A DNA stretch of 64,000 nt from Promicromonospora sp. Populi. GTDB lineage: Bacteria; Actinomycetota; Actinomycetes; Actinomycetales; Cellulomonadaceae. The notes under the pieces were generated by a model. It was not told the DNA's origin. It saw nothing but the letters and a program-made list of their open reading frames with translations, and ran no database searches. Positions within the stretch are counted from its first letter, which is position 1, and each line of letters opens with the position of its first letter. The translations under genes and the position numbers were made by a program. The stretch spans positions 558,001-622,000 of the forward strand of contig NZ_CP163528.1 of assembly GCF_041081105.1 (NCBI RefSeq), read 5' to 3'. Below are positions 33,128 to 41,198 of this stretch, one piece after another.

Positions 33128-34648
33128 CCGACCAGCCGACCGACCAGCCGACGACCCGCCACGTACCCGCCGATCTGCCCGGCCGCATCCAGCACTACAT
33201 CGGCGGCAAGTTCGTCGACTCGGTCGACGGCGACACGTTCGACGTGCTCGATCCGGTCACGAACGAGGTCTACGTGCAGGCGGCTGCCGGAAAGGCGGCC
33301 GACGTCGAGCGCGCCGTCGCCGCGGCGCGCGACGCGTTCCTGAACGGTCCGTGGCCCAGGCTGGTGCCGCGCGAGCGCTCGCGGATCCTGCACCGGATCG
33401 CGGACATCGTCGAGTCGCGCGACGCCCGGCTCGCCGAGCTGGAGAGCTTCGACTCCGGCCTGCCGATCACGCAGGCGCTGGGCCAGGCACGCCGGGCGGC
33501 CGAGAACTTCCGGTTCTTCGCCGACCTGGTCGTGGCCCAGTCGGACGACACCTTCAAGGTGCCCGGCCGCCAGATCAACTACGTCAACCGCAAGCCGATC
33601 GGCGTTGCAGGCCTCATCACGCCGTGGAACACGCCGTTCATGCTCGAGTCCTGGAAGCTGGGCCCGGCGCTGGCCACCGGCAACACAGTGGTGCTCAAGC
33701 CCGCCGAGTTCACGCCGCTCTCGGCGTCGCTGTGGGCCGGCATCTTCGAGGAGGCCGGGCTGCCCGAGGGCGTGTTCAACCTGGTCAACGGCCTCGGCGA
33801 GGACGCGGGGGACGCGCTGGTCAAGCACCCGGACGTGCCGCTGATCTCGTTCACGGGGGAGAGCAGCACCGGGCAGCTCATCTTCGCCAACGCCGCCCCG
33901 CACCTCAAGGGCCTGTCGATGGAGCTGGGTGGCAAGTCCCCGGCCATCGTCTTCGCCGACGCCGACCTGGACGCAGCGATCGACGCCACGATCTTCGGCG
34001 TCTTCTCGCTCAACGGGGAGCGCTGCACCGCGGGCAGCCGCATCCTGGTGGAGCGCGCGGTCTACGACGAGTTCGTCGAGCGGTACGCCGCGCAGGCGAA
34101 GCGGGTAGTAGTCGGCGACCCGCAGGACCCGAGGACCGAGGTGGGCGCGCTCGTGCACCCCGAGCACTACGCGAAGGTCATGAGCTACATCAATATCGGC
34201 AAGTCCGAGGGCCGGCTCGTCAGCCGGCGGCGGGCGTCCGGAAGGCTTCGCGGAGGGCAACTACGTGGCGCCGACCGTCTTCGCGGACGTGCCGTCGTCG
34301 GCCCGGATCTTCCAGGAGGAGATCTTCGGCCCGGTCGTGGCGATCACGCCGTTCGACACCGACCAGGAGGCCCTCGACCTGGCCAACGGGGTCAAGTACG
34401 GGCTGGCCGCGTACGTCTGGACCAACGACCTGAAGCGCGCGCACAACTTCGCCCACGACATCGAGGCGGGGATGGTCTGGCTCAACTCGAACAACGTGCG
34501 CGACCTGCGCACGCCGTTCGGCGGGGTCAAGGCCTCCGGCCTCGGGCACGAGGGCGGCTACCGCTCGATCGACTTCTACACAGACCAGCAGGCCGTGCAC
34601 ATCACGCTCGGCAAGGTGCACAACCCGACGTTCGGCAAGGGAGCCTGA
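33124..34648 (+). pseudogene. hpaE: 5-carboxymethyl-2-hydroxymuconate-semialdehyde dehydrogenase, frameshifted
   Basis: The first frame encodes an ALDH with ITPWNTPFMLESWKLGPAL, the base Glu in SMELGGKSPAIVF and nucleophile Cys in NGERCTAGSR, up to INIGKSEGRLV at about 34220. Homology then continues one frame on from about 34224 (GGGRPEGFAEGNYVAPTVF) to the TGA at 34648. A single extra base in the run at 34221-34226 explains it; total length 1525 is 3n+1. The repaired protein is about 507 residues, normal for HpaE, which oxidises the ring-cleavage semialdehyde. All active-site residues precede the shift but the oligomerisation segment is lost. It may be a sequencing error. Confidence 0.85.
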
Positions 34649-34651
34649 ACC

Positions 34652-35797
34652 ATGACCGACCAGATCCCCACGGCCCAGATCCCCACGGCCCAGATCCCCA
34701 CGCCCCAGGCGCCGCCGCCGGACATCCTGCGCTGCGCGTACATGGAGCTGGTGGTCACCGACCTGGCGGCCTCCCGGAACTTCTACGTCGATGTCCTCGG
34801 CCTGGTGGTCACCGAGGAGGACGAGGACACCGTCTACCTGCGCAGCCTCGAGGAGTTCATCCACCACAACCTCGTGCTCCGCAAGGGTCCGACGGCGGCC
34901 GTCGCCGCGTTCTCCTACCGGGTGCGCAGCCCGGAGGAGCTCGACCGGGCCGTCGCGTTCTACTCGGAGCTCGGCTGCCGGGTGGAACGCCGCGCGGAGG
35001 GCTTCACCAAGGGGATCGGCGACTCGGTCCGGGTGACCGACCCGCTCGGCTTCCCCTACGAGTTCTTCTACGACGTCGAGCACGTCGAGCGGCTCGCGTG
35101 GCGCTACGACCTGCACACCCCCGGCGCCCTCGTGCGCCTGGACCACTTCAACCAGGTCACCCCGGACGTGCCGCGCGCCGTGAAGTTCATGGAGGACCTC
35201 GGCTTCCGGGTCACCGAGGACATCCAGGACGCCGAGGGCACCACCTACGCCGCGTGGATGCGCCGCAAGCCCACCGTGCACGACACGGCGATGACCGGCG
35301 GCGACGGCCCGCGGATGCACCACGTCGCTTTCGCCACGCACGAGAAGCACAACATCATCGCGATCTGCGACAAGCTCGGCGCGCTGCGCCTGAGCGACCG
35401 CATCGAGCGCGGCCCGGGCCGGCACGGCGTCTCGAACGCGTTCTACCTGTACCTGCGCGACCCGGACGGGCACCGCGTGGAGATCTACACGCAGGACTAC
35501 TACACGGGCGACCCCGACAACCCCGTGGTGACCTGGGACGTGCACGACAACCAGCGCCGCGACTGGTGGGGCAACCCCGTGGTGCCGTCCTGGTACACGG
35601 AGGCGTCGCTCGTCCTGGACCTGGACGGCAACCCGCAGCCCGTCGTCGCCCGCACGGACACCTCGGAGATGGCGGTGACCATCGGCGCGGACGGCTTCTC
35701 CTACACCCGCCCGGAGGACTCCAAACAAGCCCAGGACGACGCCGAGGTGCTGCCGTCGTGGAAGCAGGGCGAGTACAAGCTGGGACACCAGCTGTGA
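34652..35797 (+). CDS. hpaD: 3,4-dihydroxyphenylacetate 2,3-dioxygenase (extradiol)
   Basis: The 381-residue type I extradiol dioxygenase has the 2-His-1-carboxylate metal site at H165 (RLDHFNQV), H224 (MHHVAF) and E277 (GHRVEIYTQDY). These keep the spacing of H155, H214 and E267 in the Brevibacterium/Arthrobacter homoprotocatechuate dioxygenases, offset by 10. It cleaves homoprotocatechuate to 5-carboxymethyl-2-hydroxymuconate semialdehyde using Fe(II) or Mn(II). The N terminus carries an unusual QIPTA-type triple repeat. AGGGAG precedes the ATG. It follows hpaE by 3 bp. Confidence 0.95.
   Translation: MTDQIPTAQIPTAQIPTPQAPPPDILRCAYMELVVTDLAASRNFYVDVLGLVVTEEDEDTVYLRSLEEFIHHNLVLRKGPTAAVAAFSYRVRSPEELDRAVAFYSELGCRVERRAEGFTKGIGDSVRVTDPLGFPYEFFYDVEHVERLAWRYDLHTPGALVRLDHFNQVTPDVPRAVKFMEDLGFRVTEDIQDAEGTTYAAWMRRKPTVHDTAMTGGDGPRMHHVAFATHEKHNIIAICDKLGALRLSDRIERGPGRHGVSNAFYLYLRDPDGHRVEIYTQDYYTGDPDNPVVTWDVHDNQRRDWWGNPVVPSWYTEASLVLDLDGNPQPVVARTDTSEMAVTIGADGFSYTRPEDSKQAQDDAEVLPSWKQGEYKLGHQL
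34661..34705 (+). repeat. Three tandem 15-bp copies inside the 5' end of hpaD
   Basis: CAGATCCCCACGGCC occurs at 34661-34675 and 34676-34690, with a one-base variant at 34691-34705. They encode QIPTA QIPTA QIPTP directly after the initial MTD. The 15-bp unit keeps frame, so copy-number change would only alter a disordered N-terminal tail. Confidence 0.9.
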
Positions 35798-35832
35798 CCG
35801 ATTCCCTGCCGCCTAGAACGGAAGGAGCGCGC

Positions 35833-36618
35833 ATGCTCGACGACGCGACGATCACCGGCATCGCCGACGAGCTGGCCCGCGCCGAGGCCGAGCGCACCAC
35901 GGTGCCGCTCCTGACCGCGCGCTATCCCGGCATGACCATCGACGACTCCTACGCCGTGCAGAACACGTGGCGCCGGCGCGGCATCGAGGCGGGCCGCCGC
36001 CCCGTGGGCCGCAAGATAGGGCTCACCTCGAAGGTCATGCAGGCAGCCACGGGCATCACCGAGCCGGACTACGGCGCGATCTTCGCCGACATGGTCTTCG
36101 AGAACGGCTCGGTCATCGAGCACCAGCGGTTCTCGAACGTCCGGATCGAGGTGGAGCTCGCCTTTGTGCTGCGCGAGGGCCTGAAGGGCCCGGACACCAC
36201 GGTGTTCGACGTGCTGCGCGCCACCGAGTACGTGGTGCCGGCCCTGGAGATCCTGTCGTCGCGCATCGAGATGGCGGGCCGCACCATCGTCGACACGGTC
36301 AGCGACAACGCGGCGATGGGCGGCATGGTCTACGGCGGCAACCCCGTCCAGGTGGGGGAGACGGACCTGCGCTGGGTCTCGGCGCTGCTGTACCGCAACG
36401 AGACCATCGAGGAGTCCGGCGTCGCGGCCGCCGTCCTGAACCACCCCGCCAACGGCGTCGCCTGGCTGGCCAACAAGCTCGCCCAGCACGGCGACGCGCT
36501 GCAACCGGGGGAGATCGTCCTGGCCGGCTCCTTCACCCGGCCCATGTGGGTGGAGCCCGGCGACACAGTGCTCGCCGACTACCGAGAGCTGGGGACCGTC
36601 TCGTGCCGATTCGTCTGA
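35833..36618 (+). CDS. hpaH: 2-oxo-hepta-3-ene-1,7-dioate hydratase
   Basis: The 261-residue protein is an FAH-superfamily hydratase like HpaH/MhpD. It has VGRKIGLTSKVMQAATGITEPDYG in the first third (GRKIGLTS is a family signature), the acidic site IEVELAFVLREGL, and VLAGSFTRPMWVEPGD at the C terminus. It hydrates the dienoate produced by HpaG to 2,4-dihydroxyhept-2-enedioate. GGAAGGAG precedes the ATG at 35833. Its end overlaps the hpaI start by 16 bp. Confidence 0.93.
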   Translation: MLDDATITGIADELARAEAERTTVPLLTARYPGMTIDDSYAVQNTWRRRGIEAGRRPVGRKIGLTSKVMQAATGITEPDYGAIFADMVFENGSVIEHQRFSNVRIEVELAFVLREGLKGPDTTVFDVLRATEYVVPALEILSSRIEMAGRTIVDTVSDNAAMGGMVYGGNPVQVGETDLRWVSALLYRNETIEESGVAAAVLNHPANGVAWLANKLAQHGDALQPGEIVLAGSFTRPMWVEPGDTVLADYRELGTVSCRFV

Positions 36619-37412
36619 ACCTTCCGCCCACCTTCTCCGGCCGCATCGCCGGGTCCGACCGCCCGCAGATCGGCATGTGGGTCAGCTCCGGCAGCCCGCT
36701 GGTGGCCGAGATCTGCGCGGGTGCGGGCCTGGACTGGCTGCTGATCGACGGCGAGCACTCGCCGATCGGCCTGGAGACGACGGCGGCCCTGCTGCAGGCG
36801 GTGGCGCCGTACCCGGTCACCCCGGTGGTGCGGGCGGCGTCGGGCGACACCGTGCTGCTCAAGCAGCTGCTCGACCTGGGCGCGCAGAACGTGCTGGTGC
36901 CGATGGTCGACACGGCGGAGCAGGCCCGCGCCGTCGTGCAGGCCGTGCGCTATCCGCCGCGCGGCGTGCGCGGCGTGGGCAGCGCGCTGGCCCGCGGTGC
37001 CCGCTGGAACCGGGTGGCCGACTACATGCAGGACGCCGACCGGTACGTGTCGCTGTTCGTGCAGGTCGAGTCAACTACCGGCGTCGCGAACGCCGCCGCC
37101 ATCGCGGCGGTCGACGGGGTCGACGGCGTGTTCGTGGGACCGTCCGACCTGGCGGCCTCCATGGGTGTGCTCGGGCAGCAGACGCACCCGGACGTGGTCG
37201 CCGCGGTGCGCACGACGTTCGAGGCCGTGCGCGCCGCGGGCAAACCTGTCGGCGTCAACGCGTTCGACCCCGCCGTGGCCCAGTCCTACCTGGACGCCGG
37301 GGCGTCCTTCGTGCTGGTCGGAGCCGACGTCGCGCTGCTGGCCCGCGGCTCGGAGGCGCTCGCCGACACCTGGATCCCGGCGGACGACGAACGGGCGGGG
37401 GAGCCGGAGTAG
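36603..37412 (+). CDS. hpaI: 2,4-dihydroxyhept-2-ene-1,7-dioate aldolase
   Basis: The 269-residue class II aldolase has the catalytic His in LLIDGEHSPIGLET, Arg in VVRAASGD, metal ligands Glu in VQVESTTGVANA and Asp in FVGPSDLAASMG. It cleaves the hydrated product to pyruvate and succinic semialdehyde, ending the meta pathway. The GTG at 36603, inside hpaH, gives the usual N terminus (PIRLNLPPTFSGR). Its 3' end faces the ferritin-like gene with a 10-bp gap. Confidence 0.92.
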   Translation: MPIRLNLPPTFSGRIAGSDRPQIGMWVSSGSPLVAEICAGAGLDWLLIDGEHSPIGLETTAALLQAVAPYPVTPVVRAASGDTVLLKQLLDLGAQNVLVPMVDTAEQARAVVQAVRYPPRGVRGVGSALARGARWNRVADYMQDADRYVSLFVQVESTTGVANAAAIAAVDGVDGVFVGPSDLAASMGVLGQQTHPDVVAAVRTTFEAVRAAGKPVGVNAFDPAVAQSYLDAGASFVLVGADVALLARGSEALADTWIPADDERAGEPE

Positions 37413-37422
37413 GAGGAGCCGC

Positions 37423-37968
37423 TCAGAGCGCCCCGCCGGCCGCCTTCGGTGCCGCGGCGGACTGGCCGGCGTCGCCGATCGTCTCGCGGGCGACGTAGTT
37501 CTCCAGGTCGAACAGGTTGTCGCCGGCGCGCGTCGCGACGGTGACCAGCGTGGTCGCGGCGGCGACCTCCTCGACCTGCTCCTCGAGGAACCACATCAGG
37601 AACTGCTCGCCCAGCGCGTCGCCCTCCTCGCGGGCCGCGCGGAAGATCGCCTCGATCTGCCGGGTGACCTGCTGCTCCTGGTCCAGCGCGAGCTGGAGCG
37701 GCTCCAGCACGTTTGCGAAGTCGTTCCGCACCTCGGGTGTGCCGGGGATCTTCACGGGCAGCGACCGGTCGAGGTGGTACTGGACGATCATCATGCCGTG
37801 GTTGCGCTCCTCGAGCGCCTGGCGGTAGAAGTGCGCGGCGAGCTGGGGCAGGTCATGGCTGTCGAACCAGACTGCGATCGCCACGTACTGCAGGTGCGCG
37901 GCCAGCTCGTGGCCCACCTGCTCGCCCAGCAGCTTGAGGTACTGCGAGTTCTCAGAGGTAGTCGTCAT
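37423..37968 (-). CDS. Ferritin-like iron storage protein
   Basis: The 181-residue protein has the ferritin four-helix bundle. Diiron ligands are visible in the first helix (GHELAAHLQY), in ALEERNHGMMIV (E and H) and in FLEEQVEEVAA, matching bacterial ferritin (Ftn/BfrB) spacing. It oxidises and stores iron as a 24-mer in the cytoplasm. The ATG at 37968 has GAGGG upstream. Not linked functionally to its neighbours by sequence. Confidence 0.93.
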   Translation of the reverse strand: MTTTSENSQYLKLLGEQVGHELAAHLQYVAIAVWFDSHDLPQLAAHFYRQALEERNHGMMIVQYHLDRSLPVKIPGTPEVRNDFANVLEPLQLALDQEQQVTRQIEAIFRAAREEGDALGEQFLMWFLEEQVEEVAAATTLVTVATRAGDNLFDLENYVARETIGDAGQSAAAPKAAGGAL

Positions 37969-37996
37969 GTCCCTCACGCTACCCGGTGACGATGGG

Positions 37997-39169
37997 TCAG
38001 GAGGCGCACTGTCCCGTCGTCACAGCGGTGTCCAGATCGGGCGCCTGGGCTGCGACCGGGAGCAGCTCTGCGCTCGTCATGGCGTAGCCGATGTCAAGGT
38101 CGGACTCGTCCCGCGCGAAGATGACGCCGGCCACGTCCCCGTCCGTCGTCAGGAGCGGCCCACCCGAGTTGCCGGGCCGCACCACGGCGGCCAGCGAGTA
38201 GATCTCGCGTCCCTCGGTGCTTGTGCCGTACGAGTCCGGCACCTGGACGGTGCCGACGCTGAGCACGCCGGCGCTGCCCGAGGTGAACGGCCCCCCGTAG
38301 GGGTAACCCTGGACGACGGCCTCGTCGCCGACCGCCAGGGTCGGGGCGATGTCGATCGGGTCCGCGGCGAGGTTGTCGACGGCGATGACCGCGAGGTCGT
38401 CGATGGGGTCGTAGTACACGACGCGCCCCTCCCGGACCGCCCCGCCGGGGAGCTCGACGACCGGCCGGTCCACACCGGCCACGACGTGCGCGTTGGTGAC
38501 GAGCCGGTCGTCGGCGACAACAAAGCCCGACCCCGTCGAGCTCGTCCCGCACGCGTACGCGATGCCCGAGATCCGGGCCACCGACTGCGCGGACTCCTCC
38601 AGCTGGGGGTTGTCCAGGTCGACGGCGGGCACCACCGGCGCCTGCGTCGGCACGACCAGCATGTTCAGCCGCGGCAGGCCGTCGTCGAGCACAAAGGCAC
38701 GCATCTCGGCGAGGGGACGGCCGACGGCGGGCGGGGTGAGCTCGTCGATGGTGCGCAGGACGGCGGACGACGAGACCGCCGAGGCGACGCCGGGCGCGCC
38801 GGTCGCGCTGACCGCGTTGCCGACGAACGAGAGCGCCAGGGCCACGACGATCACGTTCGCGGCGCCGCCGAGGAGGCGTTCGAGGGGACGCAGCGCCGTG
38901 CGGTCGACGCCGCTGCGCAGGCTGCGGCCCAGCCCGGCGCCGACGGAAGCCCCGAACAGCGGCAGCAGGATGGCCACGGCCAGGGACACCGGTCCGCGCC
39001 ACTGGGTGGTGGGCAGCAGGTCGTTGACCACCGGGACCGCCCAGAAGGCCGCGGCGCCGCCGACGACGAGGCCGATCAGACCACCGAGCGTGGCCAGGAG
39101 GCCCCGGCTCAGGCCGGCCGCGAGGGCGATGATCAGCACCACGAGGAGCACGAGGTCGACAAGGCTCAC
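37997..39169 (-). CDS. MarP-type membrane serine protease
   Basis: The 390-residue protein has four N-terminal membrane segments of the CvpA/colicin V production type (residues about 1-145) and an extracytoplasmic trypsin-like domain with His in LVTNAHVVAG, Asp in DPIDDLAVIAV and Ser in VRPGNSGGPLL. A Cys in YACGTSS and one near the C terminus (TTGQCAS) fit the regulatory disulfide known for mycobacterial MarP, which is required for acid resistance. GAAGGAGG directly precedes the GTG at 39169, deciding the start. A 28-bp gap separates it from the ferritin gene downstream. Confidence 0.93.
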   Translation of the reverse strand: MSLVDLVLLVVLIIALAAGLSRGLLATLGGLIGLVVGGAAAFWAVPVVNDLLPTTQWRGPVSLAVAILLPLFGASVGAGLGRSLRSGVDRTALRPLERLLGGAANVIVVALALSFVGNAVSATGAPGVASAVSSSAVLRTIDELTPPAVGRPLAEMRAFVLDDGLPRLNMLVVPTQAPVVPAVDLDNPQLEESAQSVARISGIAYACGTSSTGSGFVVADDRLVTNAHVVAGVDRPVVELPGGAVREGRVVYYDPIDDLAVIAVDNLAADPIDIAPTLAVGDEAVVQGYPYGGPFTSGSAGVLSVGTVQVPDSYGTSTEGREIYSLAAVVRPGNSGGPLLTTDGDVAGVIFARDESDLDIGYAMTSAELLPVAAQAPDLDTAVTTGQCAS

Positions 39170-39347
39170 GGGGCCTCCTTCGAGAGGTGGCATCAGGGGC
39201 GGCACTCCGGGCGACGCCAAGGGCCGACCGCTGGGCGGACGAGATGACCGTACGGGCTGAACCCCCGTGCGGTGCGCTGCAACCCGCGTCCATCACGTGA
39301 TCCGCTGATTTGCGGCCAGAAGTTCACAGCGGCTTTCCCTGTTTTTT

Positions 39348-40043
39348 TCAGCCGCCCTGGACGGACGAGATAGCGATGGCCGCGCTGGCGGTGGTGACCG
39401 CCAGCATGGTCCGGGTCACCGCCTCCGAGGCGGCCGCGGCACCCCAGTCGCCCTTCTCCAGCTCCTTGCCGCGGGTGTAGACGGCGCCCGACCACGGGAT
39501 GTCCTTGTCCAGCACCGGCAGGCTCCCGCTCGCCGACAGCAGCGCCGCGAGCACCCCGGAGCGCGGGGTCGGCTCGGCGCCGTCGGCCAGCACGGGGCGC
39601 ACCGCGTCCAGCAGCTCCGCGCGGCGGGACGTACCGCCGTCGACCAGGGCGGTCGTCTTGATGAAACCGAGGGCCTTGTGCTCCTCGCGGTGGATGTGGC
39701 CTCGTTCGGCGAGCCGGTCGAGCAGCACGCCGCGCAGCTGCGGGCCGACCTCGGCGATGAGCGACTGCGCACCCTGCCGCTTCGTGGTGAGCGGCTCCCA
39801 CACGTCGTGCAGCAGTGGGTCGGCCGGCGGGTTGCTGGTCACCGCGGTCACCCGCGGGCCGGTCAGCGTCGGACGTTCGTCGACCGTGACGTGCTCCTCG
39901 ACCACCAGCTCGGTCAGGACCGCGCCCGCCAGCGTGTAGAAGAGCGTGCCCTCGCCAGCGATGGTGCCGGACCGGGGGTCGAACAGCAGCAGGAGCAGGT
40001 CCTCGGCGATCAGTGGTGCGGCGGGGATGGTCGATACGGTCAA
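39348..40043 (-). CDS. GPP34 (GOLPH3-like) family protein
   Basis: The 231-residue protein has the GPP34 fold: LIAEDLLLLLFDPRSG at the N terminus, then LAGAVLTELVVEEHV, a helical core with GVLLDRLAERGHIHRE and a hydrophobic C terminus. Eukaryotic members bind PI4P on Golgi; bacterial members are widespread in actinomycetes with unknown role. It stands alone between the MarP-like gene and the divergent phosphodiesterase gene. The 178-bp region downstream contains a weak GCGGCT/AGCCGC hairpin at 39329-39355. Confidence 0.9.
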   Translation of the reverse strand: MTVSTIPAAPLIAEDLLLLLFDPRSGTIAGEGTLFYTLAGAVLTELVVEEHVTVDERPTLTGPRVTAVTSNPPADPLLHDVWEPLTTKRQGAQSLIAEVGPQLRGVLLDRLAERGHIHREEHKALGFIKTTALVDGGTSRRAELLDAVRPVLADGAEPTPRSGVLAALLSASGSLPVLDKDIPWSGAVYTRGKELEKGDWGAAAASEAVTRTMLAVTTASAAIAISSVQGG

Positions 40044-40216
40044 CGTCTCATCCGTTCGTCGGGGTCGGTCGGAGGCGGGCGCCGTGAGTGTCGTCGGGCG
40101 CCAGGGTATCCGCCGGGTTCCGTTCGCCGTCGGGTACAGGTCGTCGCGAGTTCACCCTGCGGTCAGCACCCGACGCTTGCATAGGCTGACCAGCCCGTCT
40201 GCCCGAGGAGAAGACC

Positions 40217-41131
40217 ATGCGCGGAAGAACCATCATCGGTGCGGCCCTGGCGGCCGCCACCCTGTTCGCGGGGCTGGCCGCGCCGTCGTCGGCTGCACCA
40301 GCGCCCGCACCAGTGCCCGGCGCGGCGACCGCCGCACGGGCCTCCTCGCCCGGCGTCACCCTCGGTGAACCGCACGACGCGGCCCACGCCCACAACGACG
40401 ACTACGAGCACGAGCGTCCGCTCTACGACGCGCTGGCGCACGGCTTCACCAGCGTCGAGGCCGACGTGTGGCTGGTCGACGGCGAGCTGCTCGTCGCGCA
40501 CGATCTCGCGGACGTGGACCCGGACCGCACCCTGGAGAGCCTGTACCTGGACCCGCTGCAGGACCTGGTGCGCGGACGGGGCCGGGGCGTGTATCCCGGC
40601 TGGGACGGCAGCCTCCAGCTCCTGATCGACATCAAGTCCGACGGCGAGTCCACCTACGCCGCTATCCACGAGGAGCTCGCCGAGCACAAGCGCATCCTGG
40701 AGCGTTCGGTGCGCGGCCACGTGCGGCCCGGCCCGGTGACCGCGGTGATCAGCGGCAACCGGCCGCTGGAGACCATGCGGGCGCAGAAGGTGCGGTACGC
40801 GTTCTACGACGGGCGGTCGGCCGACCTGGGCTCGGGACTTCCGGCGAGCCTCGTGCCGCTGGTCAGCGACAACTGGACCAACCTCTTCACCTGGCGGGGC
40901 GAGGGACCGATGCCCGCCGCCGAGCGCCAGCGCCTGCACACGTTCGTGGACCAGGCGCACGACGCCGGGTACCGGGTCCGGTTCTGGGCCACACCCGACC
41001 AGCCGGGCGCGGCTCGCGAGGCCGTGTGGACCGAGCTGGCCGACGCCGGGGTGGACCACATCAACACCGACGACCTGGCGGGCCTGGACGAGTTCCTGAC
41101 CGAGCGCGAGGACGATAGTCCATCGGTTTGA
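40217..41131 (+). CDS. Secreted PI-PLC/glycerophosphodiester phosphodiesterase-like protein
   Basis: The 304-residue protein has a signal peptide (cleavage after about residue 27, APSSAA). The TIM-barrel domain has AHAHNDDYEHERPLYDAL, SVEADVWLVDGELLVAHD and LLIDIKSDG, matching the AIM6-like branch of the phosphodiesterase superfamily with conserved His, Glu and Asp positions. It probably hydrolyses a phosphodiester outside the cell. The ATG at 40217 has GAGGAG upstream. Its stop overlaps the TTGATTTA motif before the GH39 gene. Confidence 0.85.
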   Translation: MRGRTIIGAALAAATLFAGLAAPSSAAPAPAPVPGAATAARASSPGVTLGEPHDAAHAHNDDYEHERPLYDALAHGFTSVEADVWLVDGELLVAHDLADVDPDRTLESLYLDPLQDLVRGRGRGVYPGWDGSLQLLIDIKSDGESTYAAIHEELAEHKRILERSVRGHVRPGPVTAVISGNRPLETMRAQKVRYAFYDGRSADLGSGLPASLVPLVSDNWTNLFTWRGEGPMPAAERQRLHTFVDQAHDAGYRVRFWATPDQPGAAREAVWTELADAGVDHINTDDLAGLDEFLTEREDDSPSV

Positions 41132-41135
41132 TTTA
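41128..41135. promoter_or_regulatory. TTGATTTA motif upstream of GH39, candidate ROK operator
   Basis: TTGATTTA (context GGTTTGATTTACACTT) lies 64 bp before the GH39 start. The same octamer occurs at 44052-44059 upstream of the secreted glycoside hydrolase. Both are AT-rich islands in a GC-rich background flanking the ROK regulator gene. Only eight bases are shared. Confidence 0.4.
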
Positions 41136-41198
41136 CACTTCCGGGACGCGCTGAGCGCACGATGCCTCACCGAGGAGGCGCGGACGACCGGAGGACGA

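Noticed and set aside
33124..36618. A 1164-codon open frame linking the hpaE start to the hpaH end
   Set aside because: After about 34220 the frame leaves the ALDH and reads antisense-like Arg/Gly/Pro-rich sequence through hpaD before re-entering the real hpaH frame. The known proteins are encoded in other frames or separately; it is an effect of high GC and one frameshift.
39329..39355. GCGGCT/AGCCGC hairpin with a T-rich loop as a rho-independent terminator
   Set aside because: The T-run is in the loop, not after the stem, and the stem overlaps the GPP34 stop codon. Too weak to list.
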